The position numbers and the translations under genes were made by a program. From QHXM01 sp032160705 (GTDB lineage: Bacteria > Acidobacteriota > Blastocatellia > Pyrinomonadales > Pyrinomonadaceae), in contig JAVHVE010000002.1 in assembly GCA_032160705.1 (NCBI GenBank), positions 1-64,000 on the forward strand: a DNA stretch of 64,000 bases, written 5' to 3'. Within the stretch, counting starts at the first letter, position 1. Each line of letters opens with the position of its first letter. Shown here in pieces: positions 17,846 to 25,700 of the stretch. The notes under the pieces were generated by a model. It had not been told where the DNA came from, made no database searches, and saw only the letters and a list, made by a program, of their open reading frames with translations.

Positions 17846-18223
17846 TTAAGCCCCGGCGAATGAGGAAGCAGACGAGTACGTTTCGGGCATGACGCGCAGC
17901 AGCGCGAATCGCTCCCGTCCGTTCTCTGATTTCTCGCTGACATGCGCCATCACGATTTGCACTTTGACGCTGCTTTGACGGTAAGGAAAGCTGACAGTGA
18001 AGCGCTCAACCGAAGTGCCGTCAACCATGAAATTCAGAAAACGGCTTTTCACTTCTTCGACCTGTGAAATGGAAATAATATCGTCGAAGAAGTTTTGTCC
18101 GACGATCTTATTCGCAACAGCGTCTCTCTCCGCTTCCGACGCAGGGCTATAGTGAACGATCACGCCTGCCGCATTCAGCTCAAACATGCCGAAAGGAATT
18201 ATTGTGTTTTCGTTATTGCTCAC
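17846..18223 (-). CDS. photoactive-yellow-protein-like PAS domain lacking the chromophore cysteine
   Basis: A 125-residue single-domain protein, the same length as Halorhodospira PYP. The stretch IPFGMFELNAAGVIVHY and the NFF(D)DI motif align without gaps to PYP (constant offset 17). PYP Tyr42 is kept as Tyr25, but PYP Glu46 is Ser29 and the chromophore-binding Cys69 is Ile52. The fold is therefore PYP-like but the p-coumaroyl site is lost, so light sensing by this route is not expected. It overlaps the upstream zinc-ribbon gene by 11 nt. GTG at 18223 is chosen because AGAGGA lies 7 nt before it; an ATG at 18229 is the alternative. Confidence 0.78.
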   Translation of the reverse strand: MSNNENTIIPFGMFELNAAGVIVHYSPASEAERDAVANKIVGQNFFDDIISISQVEEVKSRFLNFMVDGTSVERFTVSFPYRQSSVKVQIVMAHVSEKSENGRERFALLRVMPETYSSASSFAGA

Positions 18224-18413
18224 TCCCATGTCCTCTCGCCCATCGCAGCGGGCTTTCACGCTCATGCTCGTGACCGCGCTCACCCAGCATGCGCGCATAA
18301 CATTTCAAGCACATGCCATGAGAATCTTTAGAACTGTTTCGCCTGATAATAGCTCCGCACCAGGTGCACTCAACTTTGAATCTTAGTTCTTCCTTTGCTG
18401 TTTCTTCGTTCAT
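18213..18413 (-). CDS. small zinc-ribbon protein overlapping the PYP-like gene
   Basis: A 66-residue protein with CTWCGAIIRRNS followed by HGMCLKCYARML, that is two CxxC pairs around a short loop. This type of ribbon is often found next to or fused with PAS and kinase proteins (ECxWCG...SHGxCxxC). The C-terminal third is basic with several histidines. The ATG at 18413 has AGGGG about 9 nt upstream. The stop overlaps the next start, so translation of the two is probably coupled. A perfect hairpin lies just upstream of its start. Confidence 0.65.
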   Translation of the reverse strand: MNEETAKEELRFKVECTWCGAIIRRNSSKDSHGMCLKCYARMLGERGHEHERESPLRWARGHGSEQ

Positions 18414-18439
18414 CCCCTTGTTCCCCTCTGGCTCTGAAT

Positions 18440-18477
18440 AACGAAGGGTGAGTTTGCCACCAAACTCACCCTTCGTT
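18440..18477. promoter_or_regulatory. perfect 17-bp hairpin upstream of the zinc-ribbon gene
   Basis: The arms 18440-18456 and 18461-18477 are exact reverse complements (AACGAAGGGTGAGTTTG) with a 4-nt loop. On the plus strand it runs into TCCCCCCC; on the minus strand it is followed by ATTCAGAG, without a T tract. It sits 26 nt before the zinc-ribbon start and could be a terminator of the upstream glycine-rich gene or an attenuator of the zinc-ribbon/PYP-like pair. Confidence 0.7.
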
Positions 18478-18542
18478 TCCCCCCCTTGCTCGTCCTGCGC
18501 CGCATTGCCTTTTCCCTGTGCACCAATGCGCCGCTTAGCTTC

Positions 18543-18567
18543 AATGAGAAGGGTGCACCTTCTCATT
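18543..18567. terminator. hairpin after the glycine-rich gene
   Basis: An almost perfect palindrome: AATGAGAAGG at 18543-18552 pairs with CCTTCTCATT at 18558-18567. On the minus strand it lies about 57 nt past the stop of the glycine-rich gene, a plausible position for a terminator or mRNA 3-prime stabiliser. There is no strong T tract. Confidence 0.45.
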
Positions 18568-18623
18568 AAACCTCTTTCAATTTTACTGATTCGTTTGGGT
18601 GAGGTTTCTTAATTAGTTTATGG

Positions 18624-18842
18624 TTAGCGTCCGCCGGATTTACCGCCTCCTCCGCCCGAACCGCCGCCACTGCGACCACCGCCGCCTCCCTGACCGCCTC
18701 CACCGCCGGAGCCGCCACCTTGACGGCCACCGCCACCACTACCGCCCTGCTGGCCTCCGCCTCCACCGCCGCCTTGTTTACCGCCGCCACCGCCCTGGCC
18801 TCCGCCTCCGCCTTGGCCACCTTTTCCTCGTTCGTTCGCCAT
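18624..18842 (-). CDS. glycine-rich low-complexity protein
   Basis: A 72-residue protein that is almost entirely Gly, with regular single Gln, Ser, Lys and Arg between runs of four to seven Gly. It starts MANERGKGGQGGG and ends in KSGGR. GGGAG lies about 9 nt before the ATG at 18842. Such short Gly/Gln/Arg-rich proteins occur in several soil bacteria and may be disordered nucleic-acid-binding or stress proteins, but no function is known here. The other frames of the same GC-rich repeat also stay open and are shadows. Confidence 0.6.
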   Translation of the reverse strand: MANERGKGGQGGGGGQGGGGGKQGGGGGGGQQGGSGGGGRQGGGSGGGGGQGGGGGRSGGGSGGGGGKSGGR

Positions 18843-19217
18843 GAGTGAATCTCCCTTGTTGAATTTTAGAGAATAGAGACGCGAGCCACCGCCATGTAGT
18901 TCGAGCGATGAGGCTCGACGACTCTCTGTAAAGTTTAAGACCGGGGGCTGACGAAGCCGAATTTTATGCACGGATGACGGAAGTGTCAGTCCGCTAACGT
19001 ACCTTTTTTATTTTTTGAAGTCGCCGGAAAGTTAGGGCCATGTTTCGCTTGTGAGATTGAAGATATTGTTAATCCGCATACAGAGCTTTCTAAACATTCT
19101 CTCAACAATTTTTGAGCAAAGCTGTCATCATTATTGGCACTAGCCTTGCTTTTTCCTCTGTCAGTTCTTCTCCCACGTATCTAAATAATTCATTAGAACC
19201 TGAAGTGGAGGTGAAGC
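18843..19217. other. intergenic region, no gene recognised
   Basis: About 375 bases between the divergent glycine-rich gene and the small cysteine protein. It is AT-rich from 19000 on and should hold promoters for both. GGAGGTG at 19206-19212 is the ribosome site of the following gene. I see no repeat, and a minus-strand frame crossing 19102-19467 looks like a shadow. Confidence 0.3.
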
Positions 19218-19430
19218 ATGTACTTTCTAAATTCACAGCGCACGCTTTGCCACAGGATTGAAGATATGAGAACTGGCGAAGCTCCTGACCCGTGCGGCAA
19301 AAAGGCTTACAAGTTAGACATCCTGCGCTACCAAAGAGGTGAGCTACACAATCTTCTGCCAGAGAAGCCGAAAGACGTTCCTCTTTGCAAACACTGTCAA
19401 AAATCACAGGTCTTGGCGTGGGTGGAATAA
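19218..19430 (+). CDS. small cysteine-containing protein, unknown function
   Basis: A 70-residue predicted protein with cysteines at TLCHR, DPCGK and LCKHC, which could bind one metal. The main support is a strong ribosome site (GGAGGTG) 5 nt before the ATG. The TAA stop lies in the loop of a 9-bp hairpin. I do not recognise a family. A minus-strand frame overlaps it and cannot be fully excluded. Confidence 0.42.
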   Translation: MYFLNSQRTLCHRIEDMRTGEAPDPCGKKAYKLDILRYQRGELHNLLPEKPKDVPLCKHCQKSQVLAWVE

Positions 19431-19442
19431 AAGCCCACGCCA
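19414..19442. terminator. hairpin at the end of the small cysteine gene
   Basis: TGGCGTGGG at 19414-19422 pairs perfectly with CCCACGCCA at 19434-19442. The gene stop lies in the 11-nt loop. It is followed by TCTTAAAG, without a clear T tract. From 19443 to 19720 I see only a second short hairpin (GAGAAACG/CGTTTCTC at 19570-19591) and the receiver gene promoter region. Confidence 0.4.
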
Positions 19443-19720
19443 TCTTAAAGATGTAAACTTCATCCACTCAATCTTCAAACTGAGCCGCCACCCCACCTTG
19501 TGTTCGATAGCGCACACAACAGTTTTGTGCTACAGTCTTCCCATCAAGAGAAATGCCAACATCCCATTCGAGAAACGTCCCCCCGTTTCTCCCATGTTTG
19601 CTCAATCGAGCAAGAACTAATGTTTGCGCTTCGGAAAAGAAGATTGTTTCCCCTCAATCGGTCAGCAAATTTGAGATAGAAAGATCATCTCTGGTTGGAA
19701 AGCACTGATAGGTGGAAACA

Positions 19721-20113
19721 GTGGAGACGAACACGGGCGCGCCTTTGACCGTCATGGTTGTGGACGATAACGAAGACCTCCGCGAAATGTTGAGATACAT
19801 GGTGGAGCGGCTCGGGTTTCGCGTGGTGGAAGCGGAAAACGGTCGTGAGGCCGTCGCACTCGCGCGCCACAGATGTCCCGACCTGATTTTGATGGATTTG
19901 AGTATGCCGGTAATGGATGGCCTGGTAGCCACACGTCGCTTACGCGAGATTGAAGAGATGTGTAACGTGCCGATTGTAGCCATCTCTGCCAATCGCAGAG
20001 AACAGTCACAGGCGGACGCCATCGCCGCCGGATGCAACGAGTATCTGACCAAGCCTGTCAACTTTCACCAGTTGCACAGTCTTCTGGGCACTTGGTTGCC
20101 ATCAGGAGTATAA
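19721..20113 (+). CDS. stand-alone response regulator receiver
   Basis: A 130-residue CheY-like receiver with no output domain. The acidic pair is Asp15-Asp16, the phospho-acceptor is Asp59 in LILMDLSMPVMDG, and the lysine is in YLTKPVN. AGGTGG at 19710-19715 supports the GTG at 19721; a GTG nine bases upstream has no site. It resembles the receiver encoded at 21244 (the two share the APLTVMVV entry and the CxxYLxKPxxFxxLHxxL end). Both flank a Crp/Fnr gene, so the three may work together. Confidence 0.85.
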   Translation: METNTGAPLTVMVVDDNEDLREMLRYMVERLGFRVVEAENGREAVALARHRCPDLILMDLSMPVMDGLVATRRLREIEEMCNVPIVAISANRREQSQADAIAAGCNEYLTKPVNFHQLHSLLGTWLPSGV

Positions 20114-20270
20114 TGGTCGGCAACCGCCCGGAAGCAAAATACGTAGCGGCGTTATTTGTGACCTAAGCTCTTTACAGTTTAATCTCTCGACATCGGAACC
20201 GGGCTTCTGTGGAAACTCCCTTCTTGTGCCGTCAGTTGTCTTTACGACCTGAAGCCAAAAGGAGATTTCG

Positions 20271-20987
20271 ATGTTCGAAACCTTATCCGCCATATCTACA
20301 CTTGAAAACTCCATCCTCGCGGCATTGCCCGCAGAGGAGTATCAGCGCATCGCTTCATCCCTGACTCTGGTCTCGCTCGATCTGGGGCGAGTTCTCTACG
20401 AGCCGGGCGACCGCGTCACCCAAATCTATTTTCCCATCAACTCGGTTGTCTCAATGCTCTCGATGATGGAGAGCGGCACGACCGTCGAAGCAGGCGTCGT
20501 CGGCAATGAAGGCGTGGTCGGCATCTCTGCCATTCTGGGCGCTGAGGTCAGTACGGTTCAGGCTCTCGTGCAGGTGTCAGGCGACGCTTTGAGTATCCCG
20601 GCAGAGACGCTGATGGCGGAGTTTAGGCGCGGCGGTAAATTGCAGTCTCTGATACTGCGCCACACGCACACGCTCTTTACAATGGTTTCGCAGACCGCCG
20701 CCTGCAATCGCCTGCACACGGTCGAAGAACGGCTCGCCCGCTGGCTGCTGTCAACGCGCGACCGCATTGAGAGCGACGAGTTTCTGCTGACGCAGGAATT
20801 CATCGCCCGGATGCTCGGCACGCGCCGCTCCGGGGTGACGGTCGCCGCAGGGATTCTTCAAAACGCAGGACTCATCAACTACCGGCGCGGGCGAATCAAT
20901 ATCCTCAATCGAGAAGGACTGGAAGAAGCCAGTTGCGAATGCTACCGGATAGTTAAAGAGGAATACGACCGTTATCTGAAAGCTTAG
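20271..20987 (+). CDS. Crp/Fnr-family transcriptional regulator
   Basis: A 238-residue protein with an N-terminal cyclic-nucleotide-binding-like beta-barrel (about residues 25-130) and a C-terminal winged helix (about 150-225, FLLTQEFIARMLGTRRSGVTVAAGIL as the DNA-binding region, shortened to QEFIARMLGTRRSGVT). The barrel lacks the phosphate-binding RxS motif for cAMP and has no N-terminal cysteine cluster, so the signal is unknown. AAGGAG precedes the ATG by 7 nt. It lies between two receiver genes, with 157 and 256 nt gaps. Confidence 0.87.
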   Translation: MFETLSAISTLENSILAALPAEEYQRIASSLTLVSLDLGRVLYEPGDRVTQIYFPINSVVSMLSMMESGTTVEAGVVGNEGVVGISAILGAEVSTVQALVQVSGDALSIPAETLMAEFRRGGKLQSLILRHTHTLFTMVSQTAACNRLHTVEERLARWLLSTRDRIESDEFLLTQEFIARMLGTRRSGVTVAAGILQNAGLINYRRGRINILNREGLEEASCECYRIVKEEYDRYLKA

Positions 20988-21243
20988 AATTCCACTCCTG
21001 AGAGCCGGACAAATCCATCCAATAAAGTTTTCTTTTATGTGTTGAAGCGTACAGACAGCCTCTTCGTCCGGGCGTTATATTCTGCGCAGTTTTCGCCCGG
21101 ATGTTGCCTCTAACCAAACGCCAATAATTTCGATTCAGGGTCGTCGTCAATGGATTCAGTTGCTCGAAACTCTTTCTAGAGGGAGATGCACCGCTGCATG
21201 CAAGCTGTGGGTTTGACTGCGGCATTAAGCATCTTCAAATCAC

Positions 21244-21675
21244 ATGATGAACGATCAAACACTCCACACCGCAACTTCCAAAGCTGACAGCCCTGCGCTG
21301 CGCAGGCCCTTGGGCGTCGCGCCTTTGACCGTTATGGTCGTGGAAGATTCGGAAGACGTTCGCCTGATGATGAGAATTCTGCTGGAGATGGAGGGCTATC
21401 GCGTTATCGAAGCCGCCGACGGGATGCAAGCAGTCGAAATGGCTATCAACGAGCGCCCCGCCCTGATTATGATGGATTTGAACCTGCCACTGCTCGACGG
21501 CCTCGCGGCCACAGGGCGTATCCGCCAGCACCTCAGCGACGTGCCGGTCGTAGCTCTCTCCGGCCATGTGACCGACGATTATCGCCTGGCGGCCTTTGCC
21601 GCAGGTTGCACAGACTATCTCGTCAAGCCGCTCGACTTCAACCACCTCCACAATATTCTCAACAGCTTGTCTTGA
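21244..21675 (+). CDS. stand-alone response regulator receiver
   Basis: A 143-residue receiver with a 25-residue disordered leader. The acidic residues are Glu34-Asp35, the phospho-acceptor is Asp78 in LIMMDLNLPLLDG, and Lys is in YLVKPLD. There is no output domain. It is a close paralogue of the receiver ending at 20113. The start has two adjacent ATGs and a weak ribosome site. Confidence 0.83.
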   Translation: MMNDQTLHTATSKADSPALRRPLGVAPLTVMVVEDSEDVRLMMRILLEMEGYRVIEAADGMQAVEMAINERPALIMMDLNLPLLDGLAATGRIRQHLSDVPVVALSGHVTDDYRLAAFAAGCTDYLVKPLDFNHLHNILNSLS

Positions 21676-22057
21676 GTGACGACTCCACGCATCTGAAGTT
21701 TCCCGCCAGAGGCTCTAAAACTTCAGCACACGCCCGCTTCCGCTTCCCGCTTCTTCATCTTTTCGTTTCATTTCTCAAACATTTTCCCCGCTCGAGGAAA
21801 AACTCACGCGTTCCGGCAATTGACGATTTGAAAAACTTTGCTCATCTGGTAAAGTAGCCGCACTTGGCATTACTTCTATAGGCAGAGAAAACGAGTAGGG
21901 ATCAAGGCACGGGTGTACTCGATTCGCCTTCTAATCGAGTCTGCTGCCGGATTGTCGTGCTAGTAGTATATCTTCAAGCTGTTTGTCGCCCTGCGCAGAT
22001 TTTCTGCTCGCACTTAAGGTTCGCTTTACGTGAAGGTTTGAGCGAAAGGCCGGGGCG
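21676..22057 (+). promoter_or_regulatory. promoter region of the act-cox operon with an inverted repeat
   Basis: This 382-base gap must hold the promoter of the respiratory operon. TTGACG at 21820-21825 and TAAAGT at 21850-21855 (preceded by TGG) are possible elements but are spaced 24 nt apart, which is too far for a standard pair. ACTCGATT at 21917-21924 and AATCGAGT at 21933-21940 form a perfect 8-bp inverted repeat with an 8-nt spacer, which could be an operator. No reading frame of note was seen. Confidence 0.4.
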
Positions 22058-22717
22058 ATGCCTCAGATTTTTCATCACAGCACAAATTTTTTAGCCAGGC
22101 TCACCATCTTCGGGGCCATCTTTATAGTGCTCGGCGCTCTCTGGGTGGTCGCGGCGATTAATCGCTCTTCGTGGACTACGGGAGCATTCGTCGAGCGCGA
22201 ACAGCCCGTGCAGTTCAGCCACAAGCACCATTCGGGCGACGACGGGATTGATTGCCGCTATTGCCACACGTCCGTCGAGACTTCCGCCTCTGCCGGGATG
22301 CCTTCCACGCAAACCTGCATGAATTGCCACTCGCAGATTTGGGCTGACAGCCCTTACTTAGAGCCTGTGCGCGAAAGTTATCGCACGGGCAAGCCCATCC
22401 AGTGGACGAGAGTTCACGACCTGCCGGATTTTGTCTATTTCAATCACAGCATTCACGTGAACAAAGGCGTCGGGTGTTCGACCTGTCACGGCAACGTCAG
22501 CCAGATGCCTTTGATGTATCAGGCCTCGTCGCTGCAAATGGAATGGTGTCTCTCGTGCCACCGCCAGCCGGAAAAGTTTGTCCGCGATAAGAAAGATATT
22601 TTCAAGATGGACTGGCAGCCGCCCGCGAATCAAATGGAAGCCGGGGCGGAGATTGTCAAGAAGAACAAAATTCCTGACTCTTTCATTTTGACGAGTTGCT
22701 CGACCTGCCACAGGTAA
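22058..22717 (+). CDS. actA: alternative complex III subunit ActA, pentahaem cytochrome c
   Basis: A 219-residue protein with one N-terminal membrane anchor (about residues 14-36) and a periplasmic domain. It has five CxxCH haem sites (CRYCH, CMNCH, CSTCH, CLSCH, CSTCH), the number known for ActA. It passes electrons from the iron-sulfur subunit towards the mono-haem subunit and oxidase. It is the first gene of the long operon, and actB starts 19 nt after its stop. Confidence 0.95.
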   Translation: MPQIFHHSTNFLARLTIFGAIFIVLGALWVVAAINRSSWTTGAFVEREQPVQFSHKHHSGDDGIDCRYCHTSVETSASAGMPSTQTCMNCHSQIWADSPYLEPVRESYRTGKPIQWTRVHDLPDFVYFNHSIHVNKGVGCSTCHGNVSQMPLMYQASSLQMEWCLSCHRQPEKFVRDKKDIFKMDWQPPANQMEAGAEIVKKNKIPDSFILTSCSTCHR

Positions 22718-22736
22718 ATTTGAGGAACATTTTTAG

Positions 22737-25700
22737 ATGCCTAGCAAAGACCGCCATATCAATTTTGCTCTGATGCGCGACCGCGTGCTGGCCAATCAAG
22801 ATGGCAAGCAATACTGGCGCAGTCTTGAAGAGTTGGCCGACACGCCGGAGTTTCGTGAGTTCGTCGAGCGCGAGTACCCGCAGCACGCCGAAGAGTGGAA
22901 CGACCCCTTTAGCCGCCGCTCGTTCATCAAGTTGATGGGAGCGTCGCTGGCGCTCGCCGGTCTTAGCTCATGCGTCTACCAGCCAGCCGAAAAAATCGTT
23001 CCTTACGTCAATCAATCCGAAGATATGGTTCCCGGCAAGCCGCTCTACTTTGCGACGGCGATGCCTTTGGGCGGAGTCTCGACTCCGCTGCTGGTCAAAA
23101 GCAACGAAGGCCGCCCGACCAAGATTGAGGGCAATCCCGACCATCCGAACAACCGCAACGCCGATTTGAATGACAAGGGGACGAGCGCGACAGACCTCTT
23201 CGCGCAGGCATCGCTTCTGACGCTCTACGACCCTGACCGCTCGCAGACTCTCACCTACCGTGAAGAGATTCGTCCCTGGACGGCTTTCGTCGCGGAGATC
23301 AACAGCGCGCTCGAAGAACAGCGCAAAGTCCAGGGCGCGGGTCTGCGCTTTTTGACCGAGACGGTTACGTCGCCGACGCTCAGCAATCAACTGAAAGCTA
23401 TCTTGACGGAATTTCCGGCTGCGAAGTGGCATCAGTACGAACCTGCCGGACGGGGCGGCGCGCGCGCCGGAGCAATGGCCGCTTTCGGCGAAGCGGTCAA
23501 CACCATCTACCGCTTCGATCAGGCCGAGAGAATTCTGGCGATTGATTCGGACTTTCTAGCTTGCGGCCCTGGAAACCTGGGCTACGCGCGCGACTTTGCG
23601 CGAAAACGCCGCTTGACAGAAGAGCGCAAGGAAATGAACCGCCTCTATGCGGTCGAGTCCACGCCGACGAACACGGGCGCGATGGCCGACCACAGATTGA
23701 GCGTGCGTCCAAGCGAGATTGAAGGCTTCACGCGCGCCATCGCAAGCGCACTCAACGGCGCGGGTGTCACTGTCAAGATGGGGGATGGGGGTCAGGGGTC
23801 GGGGGCTGGAGGAAGTCACGCCCAGTGGATCAACGCTCTCGCGCGCGACCTGCAAGCTAATCAGGGCAAGAGCATCGTCATCGTCGGCGATGAGCAACCA
23901 GCTTCGGTTCACGCTCTCGCGCACGCGATGAACGAGGCGCTCGGCAACGTCGGCAAGACCGTTCTTTACACAGAGCCAATCGAAGCGCGCCCTGAAGACC
24001 ACACGCAATCTTTGCGCGACCTCTTAGGCGACATTGACGGCGGGCGCGTTCAGGTGCTCGTCATCCTCGGCGGCAATCCTGTCTATACGACGCCCGCCGA
24101 TTTGAAGCTCGACCAGGCGCGCATGAACAAAGTTGCCTTGCGCGTTCACCTGAGCCTCTACAAAGACGAGACTTCGGAGCTGTGCCACTGGCACGTGCCG
24201 GAAGCGCACTATCTCGAAGCATGGAGCGACACGCGCTCATACGACGGCACTGTCTCAATCATTCAACCTCTCATTCAGCCTCTCTACGGTGGGCGAAGCG
24301 CGCACGAGCTGCTCGCCGTCTTCTCTAACCAATTCGACCGCAGAGGCTATGACATTGTGCGCGAGTTCTGGCAGGGAGAGATGGCGGGGGTTGGGGGTCG
24401 GGGGTCAGGGGTTGGAAATCAGGGTCAAGCGGCAGGTGGAAATCAGACGACCGGCGGTCAGGCGCTCAACTTCGCCAACAAGCCACTTCTGACAGCGCCC
24501 CTGACGAACGCTACGACCGATTTCGAGATGGCTTGGCGCAAGGCCGTGCATGACGGTTTCATCCCAAACACTGCGGCGAAGCCTAGAGAAGGCATCACAG
24601 TCAAAGTTCCGGGTCAGGGTGGTTCACCAACCCCCAACGCCCAACCCCCAACCCCTTCTTCCGGCTTCGAGATAGTCTTTCGCACAGACCCTTCCGTTTA
24701 CGACGGGCGCTTTGCCAATAACGGCTGGCTTCAGGAATTGCCCAAGCCGCAGAACAAGCTGACGTGGGACAACGCCGCGCTCATCAGTCCTGCGACGGCC
24801 AGACAATTAGGCATCGTGAACAAAATCGGGACGCACGGCGGCGACGTACACGTTGACACCGTGACCATTGAATACGCTGGACGTTCCGTGACAGCGCCGA
24901 CGTGGATTACGCCGGGGCAGCCTGACAACGTGGTCACCGTCCATCTCGGCTACGGGCGCACGCGCGCCGGTCACGTCGGCAATGGCAGAGGCTTCAACGC
25001 CTACGCTCTTCGCACCAGCGATTCGCCCTGGTTCGGCGGCGGCGTCAAAGTCACGAAGACCAATGAACAGTTCTCGCTCGCCGTCACGCAGCTTCATCAC
25101 CTGATGGCGAACCGTGATCCGGTGCGAGTCTCGACACTCGAAAAGCATCTGGAAAATGAGAGCCATCCGAAAGAAAAATCTGAAGGTCACGGCGAAGAGC
25201 AGGGCGAAGCTTCTTACGACGATTCGATGTACCCGCGCTATGACTATTCCCAAAGAGACTACGCATGGGGCATGGCGATTGACGTGAGTTCCTGTGTGGG
25301 CTGCAACGCCTGCGTGGTCGCCTGTCAATCGGAAAACAACATCCCCGTCGTCGGCAAAGAACAGGTGCAGCGCAGCCGCGAGATGCACTGGCTCAGGATT
25401 GACAGCTATTTCGGAGGCACAGATGAGAACAACCCGGAAGGGCCGTACTTTCAGCCAGTGCCCTGCATGCACTGCGAGAACGCGCCGTGCGAGCCTGTCT
25501 GTCCTGTTCACGCGACCGTCCACAGCGCCGAAGGCTTGAACGACATGGTCTACAATCGCTGCGTCGGCACGCGCTACTGCTCCAACAACTGTCCCTACAA
25601 GGTACGCCACTTCAATTTCCTGCTCTACCAGGATTGGACGACGCCGACTTATCAATTGATGCGTAACCCGGAAGTGTCTATCCGCAGTCGCGGCGTGATG

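Noticed and set aside
18566..18820. An 84-codon Ala/Val/Glu-rich frame on the minus strand
   Set aside because: It is a shifted reading of the glycine-rich gene. Only the Gly frame has a ribosome site, and the composition is what a GGN-rich repeat gives in another frame.
19102..19467. A 121-codon cysteine-containing frame on the minus strand
   Set aside because: It has no ribosome site and overlaps the plus-strand frame that has GGAGGTG at a good distance. It could not be excluded fully but is less likely.
20271..20987. The regulator as a cAMP-dependent Crp or an iron-sulfur Fnr
   Set aside because: The cAMP phosphate motif and the N-terminal cysteines are both missing, so only family membership is claimed.
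21820..21855. A sigma-70 promoter from TTGACG and TAAAGT upstream of actA
   Set aside because: The spacing of 24 nt is outside the normal range of 16-18 nt, so it is not called as a promoter pair.
24807..25655. A 282-codon minus-strand frame opposite actB
   Set aside because: It is a shadow of the ferredoxin region of actB and has no start signal.
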